From: an uncultured Prevotellaceae bacterium
GTDB lineage: Bacteria > Bacteroidota > Bacteroidia > Bacteroidales > Bacteroidaceae
NCBI GenBank assembly: GCA_900314755.1
Contig: OMWH01000012.1
Span: 19,755 to 83,754 of the forward strand
DNA: 64,000 nt
Direction of reading: 5' to 3'
Shown here piece by piece: positions 8,229-16,887 of the stretch. The notes under the pieces were generated by a model, which saw nothing but the letters and a program-made list of their open reading frames with translations, made no database searches and was not told the DNA's origin. The translations under genes and the position numbers were made by a program. The number at the start of each line of letters is the position of its first letter. Position 1 is the stretch's first letter.

Positions 8229-9011
8229 TTAATAGTGAATACCGGTTCGCTGGCGGACCGCCTCAAACAACAGGATGGCAGCGGAGACGCTGACATTCAG
8301 GGAGTCGAGTCTGCCCAGCATTGGGATACGGATATGAGCCGTGGCGGCATGGCGCCACTGGTCGGTCAGTCCGGTAGCCTCCGTCCCCATGACGATGGCA
8401 GTGCCCTTCCGCATGTCCTGGTCGTAATAGAGAGTGGAGTCCTGCAACTGAGCGGTCAGTATCTGAATGTCACGCTCTTGCAGGAAACGGATACACTCCT
8501 CAGAGCTGCAGGCAACAGTAGGGACGGTGAAGATGGCACCGATGCTGCTGCGTATCAGATTGGGGTTATAAAGGTCGGTCAAAGGGTCACATACGATGAC
8601 GGCATCAGCCTTGGCGGCATCAGCGGAGCGAAGGATGGCACCCAGGTTTCCAGGTTTCTCTACCCTCTCCAACACCATCAGCAACGGATTCGCCGGCAAC
8701 TGCAGGTCACTTAGTGTCTTGGGGTGTGTGCGAATGACAGCCACTATGCCCTCTGTCGTACCCCGATAGGCAATTTTCTCATAGACGGCAGGAGTCACCA
8801 GGACAGCATCACAAGGCACTTCGCCTTGATACAACGCCGGGCAGATGAAACGGGTAACCACCTCGTAGCCACCCTCCATGCAATGCTGGAGCTCACGCTG
8901 TCCCTCCACCACAAACACACCTTGCTTGCGGCGTTCCGAGGATTTCTGCTGTAAGAGCAACAGCTGCTTGACCCTGGGATTCTGTGTACTCGATATTGTC
9001 AGTTCACCCAT
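8229..9011 (-). CDS. TrmH/SpoU-family RNA 2'-O-methyltransferase
   Basis: The 260-residue protein begins with a short substrate-binding domain (LTISSTQNPRVKQLLLLQQK) followed by the SPOUT knot domain. All three SpoU motifs are present: KPGNLGAILRSADAA, AIVMGTEATGLTDQW and IPMLGRLDSLNVSVSAAIL. These proteins methylate the ribose of a tRNA or rRNA nucleotide using S-adenosylmethionine and work as trefoil-knot dimers. The exact target cannot be read from sequence. It starts 2 bp after the TetR stop. Confidence 0.9.
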   Translation of the reverse strand: MGELTISSTQNPRVKQLLLLQQKSSERRKQGVFVVEGQRELQHCMEGGYEVVTRFICPALYQGEVPCDAVLVTPAVYEKIAYRGTTEGIVAVIRTHPKTLSDLQLPANPLLMVLERVEKPGNLGAILRSADAAKADAVIVCDPLTDLYNPNLIRSSIGAIFTVPTVACSSEECIRFLQERDIQILTAQLQDSTLYYDQDMRKGTAIVMGTEATGLTDQWRHAATAHIRIPMLGRLDSLNVSVSAAILLFEAVRQRTGIHY

Positions 9012-9013
9012 AT

Positions 9014-9628
9014 TCAGAAATGACTTTTCAACGCTTTCAATCCCTTTTCCGTACAGAAACCGCGGAAAGGTACCAACATCAGGTTCGCCAAGAGTTCCTC
9101 ATACGGGTATTGGGCATAAAGACTGTTTTTGACGACAAAGTTACCTATCATGTCGAACAACTGATGAATCAGTTCGTAATTGACATCGTCACGGAAATAG
9201 CCCTCTTTCACACCTGTCTCCATAAAAGCCAGGAATTTCTCGTAATTATTGGCATGCTCCGTCTCCATGTACTTCACGATGTTGGGATATTGCTGGATAT
9301 CCTGATAGAACAGGTAATTCACGTTCTTCAGTTGCTCCACATTCCTGCGATAAGACTCAGCCACTATTTCTATCACATTATGGTTTTGGGCATAGGCAGT
9401 GATATACTCACGCTTCTCCTGATGTCCCTTTTTCACACAGGCAAACAACAACGACTCCTTGTCCCCATAAATCTCATAGAGGGTGCGCTTGGAAATCGAC
9501 AGACTCGTTGCGATATCATCCATCTTTACAGCACGGATACCATGTCGTGTGAAAGCAGCCATTGCCGCCTCAAGGATTTTATCCTTCAGGGAAGTACGAT
9601 AAGCATTCAAATCTTTTATTTCTTGCAT
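9014..9628 (-). CDS. TetR-family transcriptional regulator
   Basis: An N-terminal TetR helix-turn-helix is clear: ILEAAMAAFTRHGIRAVKMD, DDIATSLSISKRTLYEIYGD. The remaining residues form the helical ligand-binding part with no recognisable specificity. The start is placed at ATG 9628 (MQEIKDLN). An upstream codon at 9649 would overlap the -7 promoter element at 9647-9654, so it is unlikely. The divergent neighbour is maeB, only 120 bp away, so either maeB or its own operon may be a target; this is inference. Confidence 0.88.
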   Translation of the reverse strand: MQEIKDLNAYRTSLKDKILEAAMAAFTRHGIRAVKMDDIATSLSISKRTLYEIYGDKESLLFACVKKGHQEKREYITAYAQNHNVIEIVAESYRRNVEQLKNVNYLFYQDIQQYPNIVKYMETEHANNYEKFLAFMETGVKEGYFRDDVNYELIHQLFDMIGNFVVKNSLYAQYPYEELLANLMLVPFRGFCTEKGLKALKSHF

Positions 9629-9646
9629 AACTAACCAATTTGAGTA

Positions 9647-9654
9647 CAAAGTTA
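9647..9654 (-). promoter_or_regulatory. -7 box (TAACTTTG) of the TetR operon
   Basis: On the minus strand the sequence reads TAACTTTG, matching TAnnTTTG, 19 bp upstream of the chosen TetR start codon. No convincing TTTG box is seen 20 bp further upstream. Confidence 0.55.
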
Positions 9655-9696
9655 CTAAAAAGATTAAAAAAACATCTTTATTCGCAGAGTTTTTTG

Positions 9697-9704
9697 TAAT
9701 TTTG
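9697..9704 (+). promoter_or_regulatory. -7 box (TAATTTTG) of maeB
   Basis: TAATTTTG matches TAnnTTTG and lies 44 bp before the maeB ATG, in the divergent region shared with the TetR gene. Confidence 0.55.
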
Positions 9705-9748
9705 CGAGGAAAAATGGAAAAGTAAATTTAATAATACTGCATCTTGTT

Positions 9749-12052
9749 ATGGTAAAAATCTCAAAAGAAGCCGCTCTTGAATATCATGAAGCGGGCCGTC
9801 CAGGTAAAATTGAAGTCAAGCCAACCAAGGCTTATCGAACACAAACCGACCTGTCGTTAGCTTATTCTCCCGGTGTCGCCTACCCTTGTCTGGAAATCCA
9901 GCAGAACCCAGACGACGCTTATAAATATACAGATAAAGGTAACCTCGTTGCCGTCATCTCAAACGGTACTGCCGTCCTTGGCTTGGGCGACATAGGTGCC
10001 ATGAGCGGCAAACCCGTGATGGAGGGAAAGGGATTGCTTTTCAAGATTTACGGAGGTATTGATGTCTTCGATATCGAGGTCAACGAGAAAGACCCTGAGA
10101 AATTCTGCGAGGCGGTGGAGCGTATCGCCCCCACCTTCGGAGGTATCAACCTGGAGGATATCAAGGCTCCTGAGTGCTTCTATATCGAGGACCGTCTGAA
10201 GAAGACCCTCGACATTCCTGTGATGCACGATGACCAGCATGGTACGGCAATCATCTCTGCCGCTGGTCTGAAGAATGCACTGGAAGTCATCGGCAAGGAT
10301 ATCAAGAAGGTGAAGATTGTGGTGAATGGTGCCGGTGCCGCCGCCATCTCATGTACTAAACTTTATATGGCGATCGGTGCCCAAAAGGAGAACATCGTCA
10401 TGCTTGACTCTAAAGGTGTCATCAGTGTGGCACGTGAGGACCTGAACGAGCAGAAGAAGTTCTTCGCCACCCAGCGTACCGACATCCACACACTGGCAGA
10501 GGCTGTCAACGGTGCTGATGTCTTCGTTGGTCTCTCCAAGGGTAATGTACTCTCCAAGGAGATGGTGAAGACTATGGCAAAGGACCCTGTCATCTTCGCA
10601 CTCGCCAATCCTGTCCCTGAGATTTCATATGAGGATGCGATGGAGGCACGTCCCGACACCTTGATGTCTACAGGACGTACCGACTATCCCAACCAGATTA
10701 ATAATGTCATCGGTTTCCCTTACATCTTCCGTGGTGCCCTGGACGTTCATGCCACTGCCATCAACGAGGAGATGAAACTGGCTGCCGTACATGCCATTGC
10801 CGACTTGGCGAAGCAGCCCGTCCCTGATGTGGTGAATGACGTATATAAGGTCAATAACCTCAGTTTCGGACGTAATTACTTCATACCAAAACCTGTCGAC
10901 CCACGTCTGATCACCGAGGTCAGCGCTGCTGTGGCAAAGGCTGCCATTGAGAGTGGCGTGGCACGTAAGAAAATAGAAGACTGGGATGAGTACAAGAACT
11001 CACTGAGTGTGTTGCTGGGACAGGAGACCAAACTCACACAGAAGCTCTATGCTACTGCCGCAGCTCATCCACAGCGCGTGGTATTCGCAGAGGCTGTTCA
11101 CCCCACCATGCTGAAAGCTGCCGTACAGGCAAAGGCGGAAGGTATCTGCCATCCTATTCTCCTGGGTAATGACGAGGTCATCCTGAAACTCGCCAAGAAA
11201 CTTGACCTGAACATCGACGGCATTGAGATTGTCAACCTCCGCCATCCTTCCGAGCAGGAGCGCCGTGAACGCTATGCCCGCATCCTGACAGAGAAACGTC
11301 AGCGTGACGGCTATACGTTCCAGGAGGCTAACGATAAGATGTTCGAGCGCAACTATTTCGGTATGATGATGGTAGAGACTGGAGAGGCAGACGCTTTCAT
11401 CACAGGTCTCTATACCAAGTACTCCAATACTGTCAAGGTTGTCAAGGAAGTCATTGGCATCCGTCCTGAATATCAGCACTTCGGTGCCCTGCATATCATC
11501 AACTCACAGAAGGGTACACTCTACATTGCCGATACCCTTGTCAACGAGAATCCGGATACCGACACCTTGGTAGACATTGCCAAACTGGCTGCCACCAGCG
11601 TACGTTTCTTCAACGAGAAACCTGTTATCTCCATGATCTCACATTCCAACTTCGGTAGTTCTACCAGTGACGGAGCCAAGAAGGTACGTCATGCGGCAGA
11701 AATCATGCAGGCTCAGTATCCTGACCTTGCCATCGATGGTGAGATGCAGTTAGGTTTTGCACTTGACCGTGAGTTACGTGATGAGCAATATCCTTTCACC
11801 CGTCTGAAAGGCAAGGATGTCAACACACTGGTATTCCCCAACCTGACCTCTGCCCGTTCTTCCTATAAGATGTTGCAGATGCTGGATGCTGATGTCGAGA
11901 TTATCGGTCCGATACAAATGGGACTGAACAAAGCCATCCACTTCATCGACTTTGGTGCTTCTGTCCGAGATGTGGTGAACATCGTCGCGGTAGCCACCAT
12001 CGATGCCTATGTGGACAAAGTGAAAAGCAGAATTAATGCGGCTAAACAATAG
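9749..12052 (+). CDS. maeB: NADP-dependent malic enzyme with C-terminal phosphotransacetylase-like domain
   Basis: At 767 residues this is the large MaeB form. The N-terminal ~420 residues are malic enzyme: [43 protein letters not shown], and an [10 protein letters not shown] dinucleotide loop. It decarboxylates malate to pyruvate with NADP. From about residue 430 the sequence is a phosphate acetyltransferase-like domain, including SHSNFGSS. In MaeB proteins this domain is regulatory and usually lacks PTA activity. It stands alone behind its own promoter, and its stop codon lies inside the terminator stem. Confidence 0.95.
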   Translation: MVKISKEAALEYHEAGRPGKIEVKPTKAYRTQTDLSLAYSPGVAYPCLEIQQNPDDAYKYTDKGNLVAVISNGTAVLGLGDIGAMSGKPVMEGKGLLFKIYGGIDVFDIEVNEKDPEKFCEAVERIAPTFGGINLEDIKAPECFYIEDRLKKTLDIPVMHDDQHGTAIISAAGLKNALEVIGKDIKKVKIVVNGAGAAAISCTKLYMAIGAQKENIVMLDSKGVISVAREDLNEQKKFFATQRTDIHTLAEAVNGADVFVGLSKGNVLSKEMVKTMAKDPVIFALANPVPEISYEDAMEARPDTLMSTGRTDYPNQINNVIGFPYIFRGALDVHATAINEEMKLAAVHAIADLAKQPVPDVVNDVYKVNNLSFGRNYFIPKPVDPRLITEVSAAVAKAAIESGVARKKIEDWDEYKNSLSVLLGQETKLTQKLYATAAAHPQRVVFAEAVHPTMLKAAVQAKAEGICHPILLGNDEVILKLAKKLDLNIDGIEIVNLRHPSEQERRERYARILTEKRQRDGYTFQEANDKMFERNYFGMMMVETGEADAFITGLYTKYSNTVKVVKEVIGIRPEYQHFGALHIINSQKGTLYIADTLVNENPDTDTLVDIAKLAATSVRFFNEKPVISMISHSNFGSSTSDGAKKVRHAAEIMQAQYPDLAIDGEMQLGFALDRELRDEQYPFTRLKGKDVNTLVFPNLTSARSSYKMLQMLDADVEIIGPIQMGLNKAIHFIDFGASVRDVVNIVAVATIDAYVDKVKSRINAAKQ

Positions 12053-12070
12053 CCGCATTAATTTTTTTTG
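12033..12070 (+). terminator. Terminator overlapping the maeB stop codon
   Basis: TTAATGCGGCTA pairs perfectly with TAGCCGCATTAA (12 bp, loop of 5), followed by a run of eight T from 12062. The maeB stop codon TAG (12050-12052) starts the right arm. Confidence 0.9.
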
Positions 12071-12151
12071 CTAATTATTTTGCTTGTGCTTGAAAATAAT
12101 CACGCCAAGGACGATGAGTACGATGACGGCAATAACATGTATTAAATCCAT
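12071..12151 (-). CDS. 26-residue single-pass membrane peptide
   Basis: ATG at 12151 opens a 26-codon frame ending with TAG at 12071-12073. The peptide begins MDLIHVIAVIVLIVLG, continues with VIIF, and ends with a basic tail KHKQNN. That is one membrane helix with a positively charged C-terminus. It starts 12 bp after the subtilase stop on the same strand, so it is probably cotranscribed. It is below usual annotation length cut-offs. The evidence is the hydrophobic helix and charged end, not homology, so confidence is moderate. Confidence 0.45.
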   Translation of the reverse strand: MDLIHVIAVIVLIVLGVIIFKHKQNN

Positions 12152-12163
12152 AATATATCTGTT

Positions 12164-14305
12164 TTAGAATCGAATCATTTCCGAACCTGTCAGTCCTTCT
12201 TCCGAGCTGTTGACCTGTACAATATAAATACCTTTCGAGGCATTGGTCACAGGCAGCAGGAAGGAAGTATTGCCATGGGGATGTAATGTCTGTTCCATCA
12301 ACAGCTGTCCCGCCACTGAATAGACCTTCACACTGACAGGCTGGACAGGGGCGGTATTGAATTGCAGACTCACCTGTCCGTCAGCAGGACGAATGCGAAG
12401 GGCTGTTGGCTGATGACTGCTGATGGTCTGTATCCCCGTCGACTGTTTCAGGATCTCCACCACACCGGCATAGGCATCAATCAGTCCATGCCCATATTTA
12501 TTATTAGGCGACACCCCTTCATCATCTATATGCTTACAGGTCTTCTGGAGTATTTCCTTTACCCTGTCTGGTGTCAATGTAGGGTCAGCCTGCATCCATA
12601 GGGTGATGATACCTGCCGCACATGGTGTTGCCATAGAGGTTCCAGACATTGCCAGCCAAGGATATTCCCGTCCCTTAAAGACAGTCTTCGTCACCATGCT
12701 TGTTCCATAGCTATCTTCACAGAAACTGTTTCCTGCGGATATGATATTGACACCTGGCGCTACCGCATCTGGTTTGATTCTTCCATCAAATGTAGGACCT
12801 TTCGATGAGAAAAAGGCGAGCGTCCCCTCTGGTGACCTCATTCCATAGCCTTCCTTCGTTTCACCTTGGCTATTGACATAACTGGCTCGTCCGTTCAATG
12901 CGCCTATGGTCACCATAGAAGGAAGCGTACCGGGCATACCAATATTGTAGTCCATCCTCGCTTGGCAGAAACGAGTGTCTTTTCCCTCATGAACTTCTGG
13001 CATGTTAATGAAACTATACTCACCCAACACTTGCACCTTCTCGTCACCCTCGATAGCGAATGCCAAACCTTTATAATCTCCGAGGATTCCTATCTCATGG
13101 TCATTGATTCTGTCAGTGAGTGTATAAAAGGAACCTGTCTTCTCCAATATGATATGGTGACCGCGCATGACAAGACTGTCTGCAGAGAGATGCTGGGTGT
13201 CGAATAACACAGAATCAACCATTTCCATGTCTGTCATGGAGACAGACTTAGGGGAGAGACATTTCAACTTGAAGGGATGCTCACTCATCAAGAACATCTT
13301 ACCTTTACTCGACTGATGCGTCATGACAGAGCCTGCTGTTGGTGTCCCTGCCGCTTTCTCCACATATAAATAATCATCTCCATCATTACCCGCGGCTGCC
13401 ACCATCACCTTGCCCTTACCAACGAGCTGGCTCAACGCCTCCTCATACAAGACTGCATCGTCTGGAAGGTGTCTGAAACCAATACTATAGGTGATGACAC
13501 AGGGTTTTCCTATCTCATCAGCATAGTCAAAGATACGCTTCACCCGTGCCGTCTGGTCTGCCGAGTTGGCAAAAAGGCTCTCTATGGCATTCTTTGAAGA
13601 AACAGCAAAGATGTCAGCACCATAGGCTATACCCTTATAGTTGGTTCCATAACCGCTACCTGCAGCGATACCCAGACAATGAGTGCCATGATTCGCAGCA
13701 TCACCAGAATGTTGCTTTGCCATCAGCTCTTCCTGTGTGAGATACTCACGTCCTAACACCGTCTTCTTCCCTATCGTCTCCTCATCGGCAGCATAGTCGT
13801 CAACAAATCCCTTGATACGACAGGTCGTACCCTTCATGTCGTAGAACGACGGATGAGTCAGGTCAAAACCTCCATCTATAATTCCCAGCAATACCCCTGT
13901 GCCGTCATAAGCCTGAGGTAACCCCAGTCCCGTCCGGACGGGCAGATTGTTTACCCATTGAGGAGTGACATCCAGCATTTGCCTGCCATCCACATGAGTC
14001 TCAATTCGCTCAACGCTCTCGTCGGCTGCCATCGCTGACAATTGAGATAATGGTATATTAACAATGAAAATATCACCGATTTGTGTCACCTTCTCACAAC
14101 CATATTGCGACAACAAGACCTCCGCATCACCACTCTGGAACCTGACAAAGGCACATATCTTGTCCGTCGTCACTCCCATGCCTCTCCTGCCAGCCTCATC
14201 CAGGGTCATCAACTGCCTGATGGCAAATGACATTCTCTCTGCACTGTCAGCAAACAAGTATGTACTGACTAACAATAGCAAACATACAATACTTATCTTT
14301 CTCAT
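12164..14305 (-). CDS. Secreted subtilisin-like (S8) serine protease with type IX sorting domain
   Basis: The 713-residue protein has a signal peptide (RKISIVCLLLLVSTYLFAD) and a catalytic triad of Asp144 (GIIDGGFD), His206 (NHGTHC) and Ser557 (SGTSMATP). The region between His and Ser is large, about 350 residues, as in PA-domain-type Bacteroidota subtilases. The C-terminal ~75 residues (VKVYSVAGQLLMEQTL ... KGIYIVQVN) fit a type A sorting domain for type IX secretion. It probably degrades proteins at the cell surface or outside the cell. It lies 14 bp after the YggS-like gene in the pseudokinase operon. Confidence 0.9.
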   Translation of the reverse strand: MRKISIVCLLLLVSTYLFADSAERMSFAIRQLMTLDEAGRRGMGVTTDKICAFVRFQSGDAEVLLSQYGCEKVTQIGDIFIVNIPLSQLSAMAADESVERIETHVDGRQMLDVTPQWVNNLPVRTGLGLPQAYDGTGVLLGIIDGGFDLTHPSFYDMKGTTCRIKGFVDDYAADEETIGKKTVLGREYLTQEELMAKQHSGDAANHGTHCLGIAAGSGYGTNYKGIAYGADIFAVSSKNAIESLFANSADQTARVKRIFDYADEIGKPCVITYSIGFRHLPDDAVLYEEALSQLVGKGKVMVAAAGNDGDDYLYVEKAAGTPTAGSVMTHQSSKGKMFLMSEHPFKLKCLSPKSVSMTDMEMVDSVLFDTQHLSADSLVMRGHHIILEKTGSFYTLTDRINDHEIGILGDYKGLAFAIEGDEKVQVLGEYSFINMPEVHEGKDTRFCQARMDYNIGMPGTLPSMVTIGALNGRASYVNSQGETKEGYGMRSPEGTLAFFSSKGPTFDGRIKPDAVAPGVNIISAGNSFCEDSYGTSMVTKTVFKGREYPWLAMSGTSMATPCAAGIITLWMQADPTLTPDRVKEILQKTCKHIDDEGVSPNNKYGHGLIDAYAGVVEILKQSTGIQTISSHQPTALRIRPADGQVSLQFNTAPVQPVSVKVYSVAGQLLMEQTLHPHGNTSFLLPVTNASKGIYIVQVNSSEEGLTGSEMIRF

Positions 14306-14319
14306 AACTCAACAAAAAC

Positions 14320-14994
14320 CTAATAGACACGAGGTCCAAAGATGGTCGTTCCGATACGTACCATGGTACTTCCCTCTTGCAGGGCAATTGGATAGTCATG
14401 ACTCATCCCATATGACCGCTCACAGAAATAGGGACAGTCAGAAAAATAACGACTCTTGAATTCAACAAATAGATTCTTGCAGATACCAAACTCTGAACGA
14501 ATCTGGTTCTCATCATCGACATTTGAAGCCATCATCATCAAACCACAGATACGGACATGTTTCAACTCACGCCATGTACCGTCTTCCAGTAACTGACGAC
14601 AATCATCAGGAGTCAGACCGTATTTCGTTGCTTCCTCTGCGATATGAAGTTCAAGAAGAACATCAATAACTCTCTCATGCTTAGACGCTTGCTTATCAAT
14701 CTCTCTTAAAAGCTTTAAAGAGTCAACAGCCTCTATCATGGAAATATAGGGAGCAATATACTTGACCTTATTGGTCTGCAAATGACCAATAAAATGCCAT
14801 TGGATATCATCAGGAAGAGTCTCCACTTTCTGACGTAATTCCTGTTCATGGCTCTCACCGAAGATACGCTGTCCTTCCTCATAAGCCGCCATGATATATT
14901 CGTTGGGATGATACTTACTAATTGCCACAAGGCGAACACCCTGTGGCAATACATCAAGTACTTTCTTTAAGTTTCCTTTGACATCGTAATCCAT
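14320..14994 (-). CDS. yggS: YggS/PROSC-family PLP homeostasis protein
   Basis: The 224-residue protein matches the PLP-binding YggS family. The PLP lysine lies in LVAISKYHPNEYIMAAYEEG, followed by IFGESHEQELRQK, IQWHFIGHLQTNKVKY, and near the end SYGMSHDYPIALQEGSTMVR with RIGTTIFGPR. Members keep free pyridoxal phosphate in balance and have no known catalytic reaction. The gene is 2 bp after DUF4494 and 14 bp before the subtilase gene. Length is as expected. Confidence 0.93.
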   Translation of the reverse strand: MDYDVKGNLKKVLDVLPQGVRLVAISKYHPNEYIMAAYEEGQRIFGESHEQELRQKVETLPDDIQWHFIGHLQTNKVKYIAPYISMIEAVDSLKLLREIDKQASKHERVIDVLLELHIAEEATKYGLTPDDCRQLLEDGTWRELKHVRICGLMMMASNVDDENQIRSEFGICKNLFVEFKSRYFSDCPYFCERSYGMSHDYPIALQEGSTMVRIGTTIFGPRVY

Positions 14995-14996
14995 GG

Positions 14997-15464
14997 TTAC
15001 TCTACCTCTGGCTTGTCATTCTTTCCATATTCAAAAACATCCATCAGCGTAGTCTCAGCGACACTAGCTATCACATAGTCGATCATGGTACCGCCCATCA
15101 CCTCTTCAATGTTGTTGACAGCCCCTTTCAACGTTGCGGCATGTACGAGATAGTTGACATTGCTGCGTTTTTCTTTCTCCGTCTTCTCATCGATGGTGAT
15201 GAACTGCAATTTTGCTTTATACCAACGGTCGGCAGAAGCGTCTTCACTAAAGAATATCTCCTTATACGGGGCTATCTTGATATCTTTCACCGCAAATTCG
15301 CCGCTGATATAGTTAGACATCTCCTCTATGATACGTTTCTCTGCCTCTGTGAAACTTAGCGCATCAACGGTATAGTTCTCATTTACTTTTTTTTGCAGAC
15401 CATCCTCCATGGTCTTCTCATAACTGATTTTACACTCAAACCAGGTAGCTGTTCTTGATCTCAT
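14997..15464 (-). CDS. DUF4494 family protein
   Basis: This is a small soluble protein of 155 residues. It begins MRSRTATWFECKISYEKTME and has the family pattern VDALSFTEAEKRIIEEM. I recognise it as the Bacteroidota-specific DUF4494 family, function unknown. The start is the ATG at 15464; an in-frame TTG three codons earlier is less likely. It sits between the pseudokinase gene (34 bp) and yggS (2 bp). No signal peptide or membrane segment is present, so it should be cytoplasmic. Confidence 0.75.
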   Translation of the reverse strand: MRSRTATWFECKISYEKTMEDGLQKKVNENYTVDALSFTEAEKRIIEEMSNYISGEFAVKDIKIAPYKEIFFSEDASADRWYKAKLQFITIDEKTEKEKRSNVNYLVHAATLKGAVNNIEEVMGGTMIDYVIASVAETTLMDVFEYGKNDKPEVE

Positions 15465-15507
15465 ATTATTCAATAATGTTTTATGTCTATATAACTAATT
15501 GAAAAGT

Positions 15508-16749
15508 CTATTTCTGAATTCCATAACTATTGGAACCACCTATCGCCTTTTTCTTCTGATCTGTGAGCCGTTCAATAATCTCAGTAGCTATCAACTGGCT
15601 ACGGGCTGGGGCTAACGAAGCCTCCGCACCGATCTCCTGCTGAGCTTTCATGAGTTCATCAACAGTAGACTCACTCTGCGAAAGGAAATTCTTCTCACTG
15701 GCATTCATACGCTCCTTATTATATATCTTTGAAAGGATCTTATCTGCAGCTTCCGTATAACGCTTACGGAAGATTTCCTCCGCCTTAGCCTGATATTCCT
15801 CCTGAGTCTTCTGCTCCAGGTAAACCAGAGAGTCGCCATCACTGGTCACACCCAGCTCCTCCGGACTAAACCCATCATCTATCAAGTCATCGGTAGCCTG
15901 ACGTGGAGCTGGTTTGACAAACTCCACAGGAGTACTCTCCGGCATCATGTCAAAATACAGAGCGATCACCAGTCCGGCAATAGCGACGGCAATGATAAAA
16001 GTAAGTAGCGAACGATAGGTGTTACGCTTACGGTTGATACTGTCGAGCATGTCTGTCGGTGTGTTGAAACGGTCTTCAGGTGATTCACTGACAGCTCTCT
16101 TCACCACATTCCGCAATTCGAGCGGCATGTCAGACTGATCGAAGATTTTCTGAAGAAGTTTACCAATGGAATAGATGTCACAACGATTATCAACCGTTCC
16201 TTTATTCATCACCTCTGGTGCCACAAACTCTTCCATTCCATCATGATACAGTTGTGAAGGCTCACTCATGGAAAGATAATGTGAGCCGACATGCAGGAGC
16301 AGCGGTGCATTATCACCCTTACGAAGGAACACTGTCTGAGGAGAGTAGCATACACCATACACTCCCTGCTCATGAAGATAAGCCGCTGTCTCCAGCAATT
16401 GTTTGGTGAAATCCTCTATAAAATGAGGTTCTGCAACTATCGCCGGGGAGTCATTCAACACATGCTGTAAAGGCTGATACTGTCCCTGCTCCAATTCCAA
16501 TCTCACGATATCATGCCCTTCTTCCTGAGGACGGAAGTGCAGGATGTGCTGATTGACGAGGGAAGCATTCTGCTCACATTCTTTACGTAACGCCTCACTA
16601 AACTTGATGTTTGTGTTAAGCTCCGGGGCTATATCCACAACGCTACGATATTTACCATCTATCTGCTGACGATAATAGTCACCTATAGGCTGACGGGTCT
16701 TATTGAGTTTGCCGTCTTTCCTTGATGCCAATAGTTCTTCGTAATTCAT
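15508..16749 (-). CDS. Membrane-anchored kinase-like protein lacking catalytic residues (pseudokinase)
   Basis: Residues ~110-240 resemble the C-lobe of Hanks-type Ser/Thr kinases: AYLHEQG, then a degenerate catalytic loop, then FVAPEVMNKGTVDNRCDIYS (APE motif and the DxxS/G helix F). The HRDxKPxN loop reads GVCYSPQT, so the catalytic Asp and Lys are replaced by Cys134 and Ser136. DFG reads HVG (153-155). No glycine-rich loop is visible. One membrane helix follows at ~248-267, then about 145 residues of charged, helical sequence outside. It is probably a non-catalytic scaffold or sensor. It leads the DUF4494-yggS-subtilase operon. Confidence 0.7.
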   Translation of the reverse strand: MNYEELLASRKDGKLNKTRQPIGDYYRQQIDGKYRSVVDIAPELNTNIKFSEALRKECEQNASLVNQHILHFRPQEEGHDIVRLELEQGQYQPLQHVLNDSPAIVAEPHFIEDFTKQLLETAAYLHEQGVYGVCYSPQTVFLRKGDNAPLLLHVGSHYLSMSEPSQLYHDGMEEFVAPEVMNKGTVDNRCDIYSIGKLLQKIFDQSDMPLELRNVVKRAVSESPEDRFNTPTDMLDSINRKRNTYRSLLTFIIAVAIAGLVIALYFDMMPESTPVEFVKPAPRQATDDLIDDGFSPEELGVTSDGDSLVYLEQKTQEEYQAKAEEIFRKRYTEAADKILSKIYNKERMNASEKNFLSQSESTVDELMKAQQEIGAEASLAPARSQLIATEIIERLTDQKKKAIGGSNSYGIQK

Positions 16750-16770
16750 AATTTACTATGTTTGGATGCG

Positions 16771-16778
16771 CAAAAGTA
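16771..16778 (-). promoter_or_regulatory. -7 box (TACTTTTG) of the pseudokinase operon
   Basis: On the minus strand TACTTTTG matches TAnnTTTG, 21 bp upstream of the pseudokinase ATG. No clear -33 box. Confidence 0.5.
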
Positions 16779-16820
16779 AGCATAAATTCTGAATATCACA
16801 AAATAATTATCAAATAATTC

Positions 16821-16841
16821 TTAACTCTTAACTCTTAACTC
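16821..16841. repeat. Three tandem copies of 7-bp TTAACTC
   Basis: TTAACTC occurs at 16821, 16828 and 16835, just upstream of the -7 box of the aminotransferase gene and covering its expected -33 position. It belongs to a family of 7-bp GAG-phased repeats seen at other sites in the window. Confidence 0.8.
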
Positions 16842-16853
16842 TAAACTTTTTAT

Positions 16854-16861
16854 TACCTTTG
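16854..16861 (+). promoter_or_regulatory. -7 box (TACCTTTG) of the aminotransferase operon
   Basis: TACCTTTG fits TAnnTTTG and lies 26 bp before the ATG at 16888. The 7-bp repeat occupies the region where a -33 box would be expected. Confidence 0.55.
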
Positions 16862-16887
16862 CACTCGATTTACGTAAATTAGACAAC

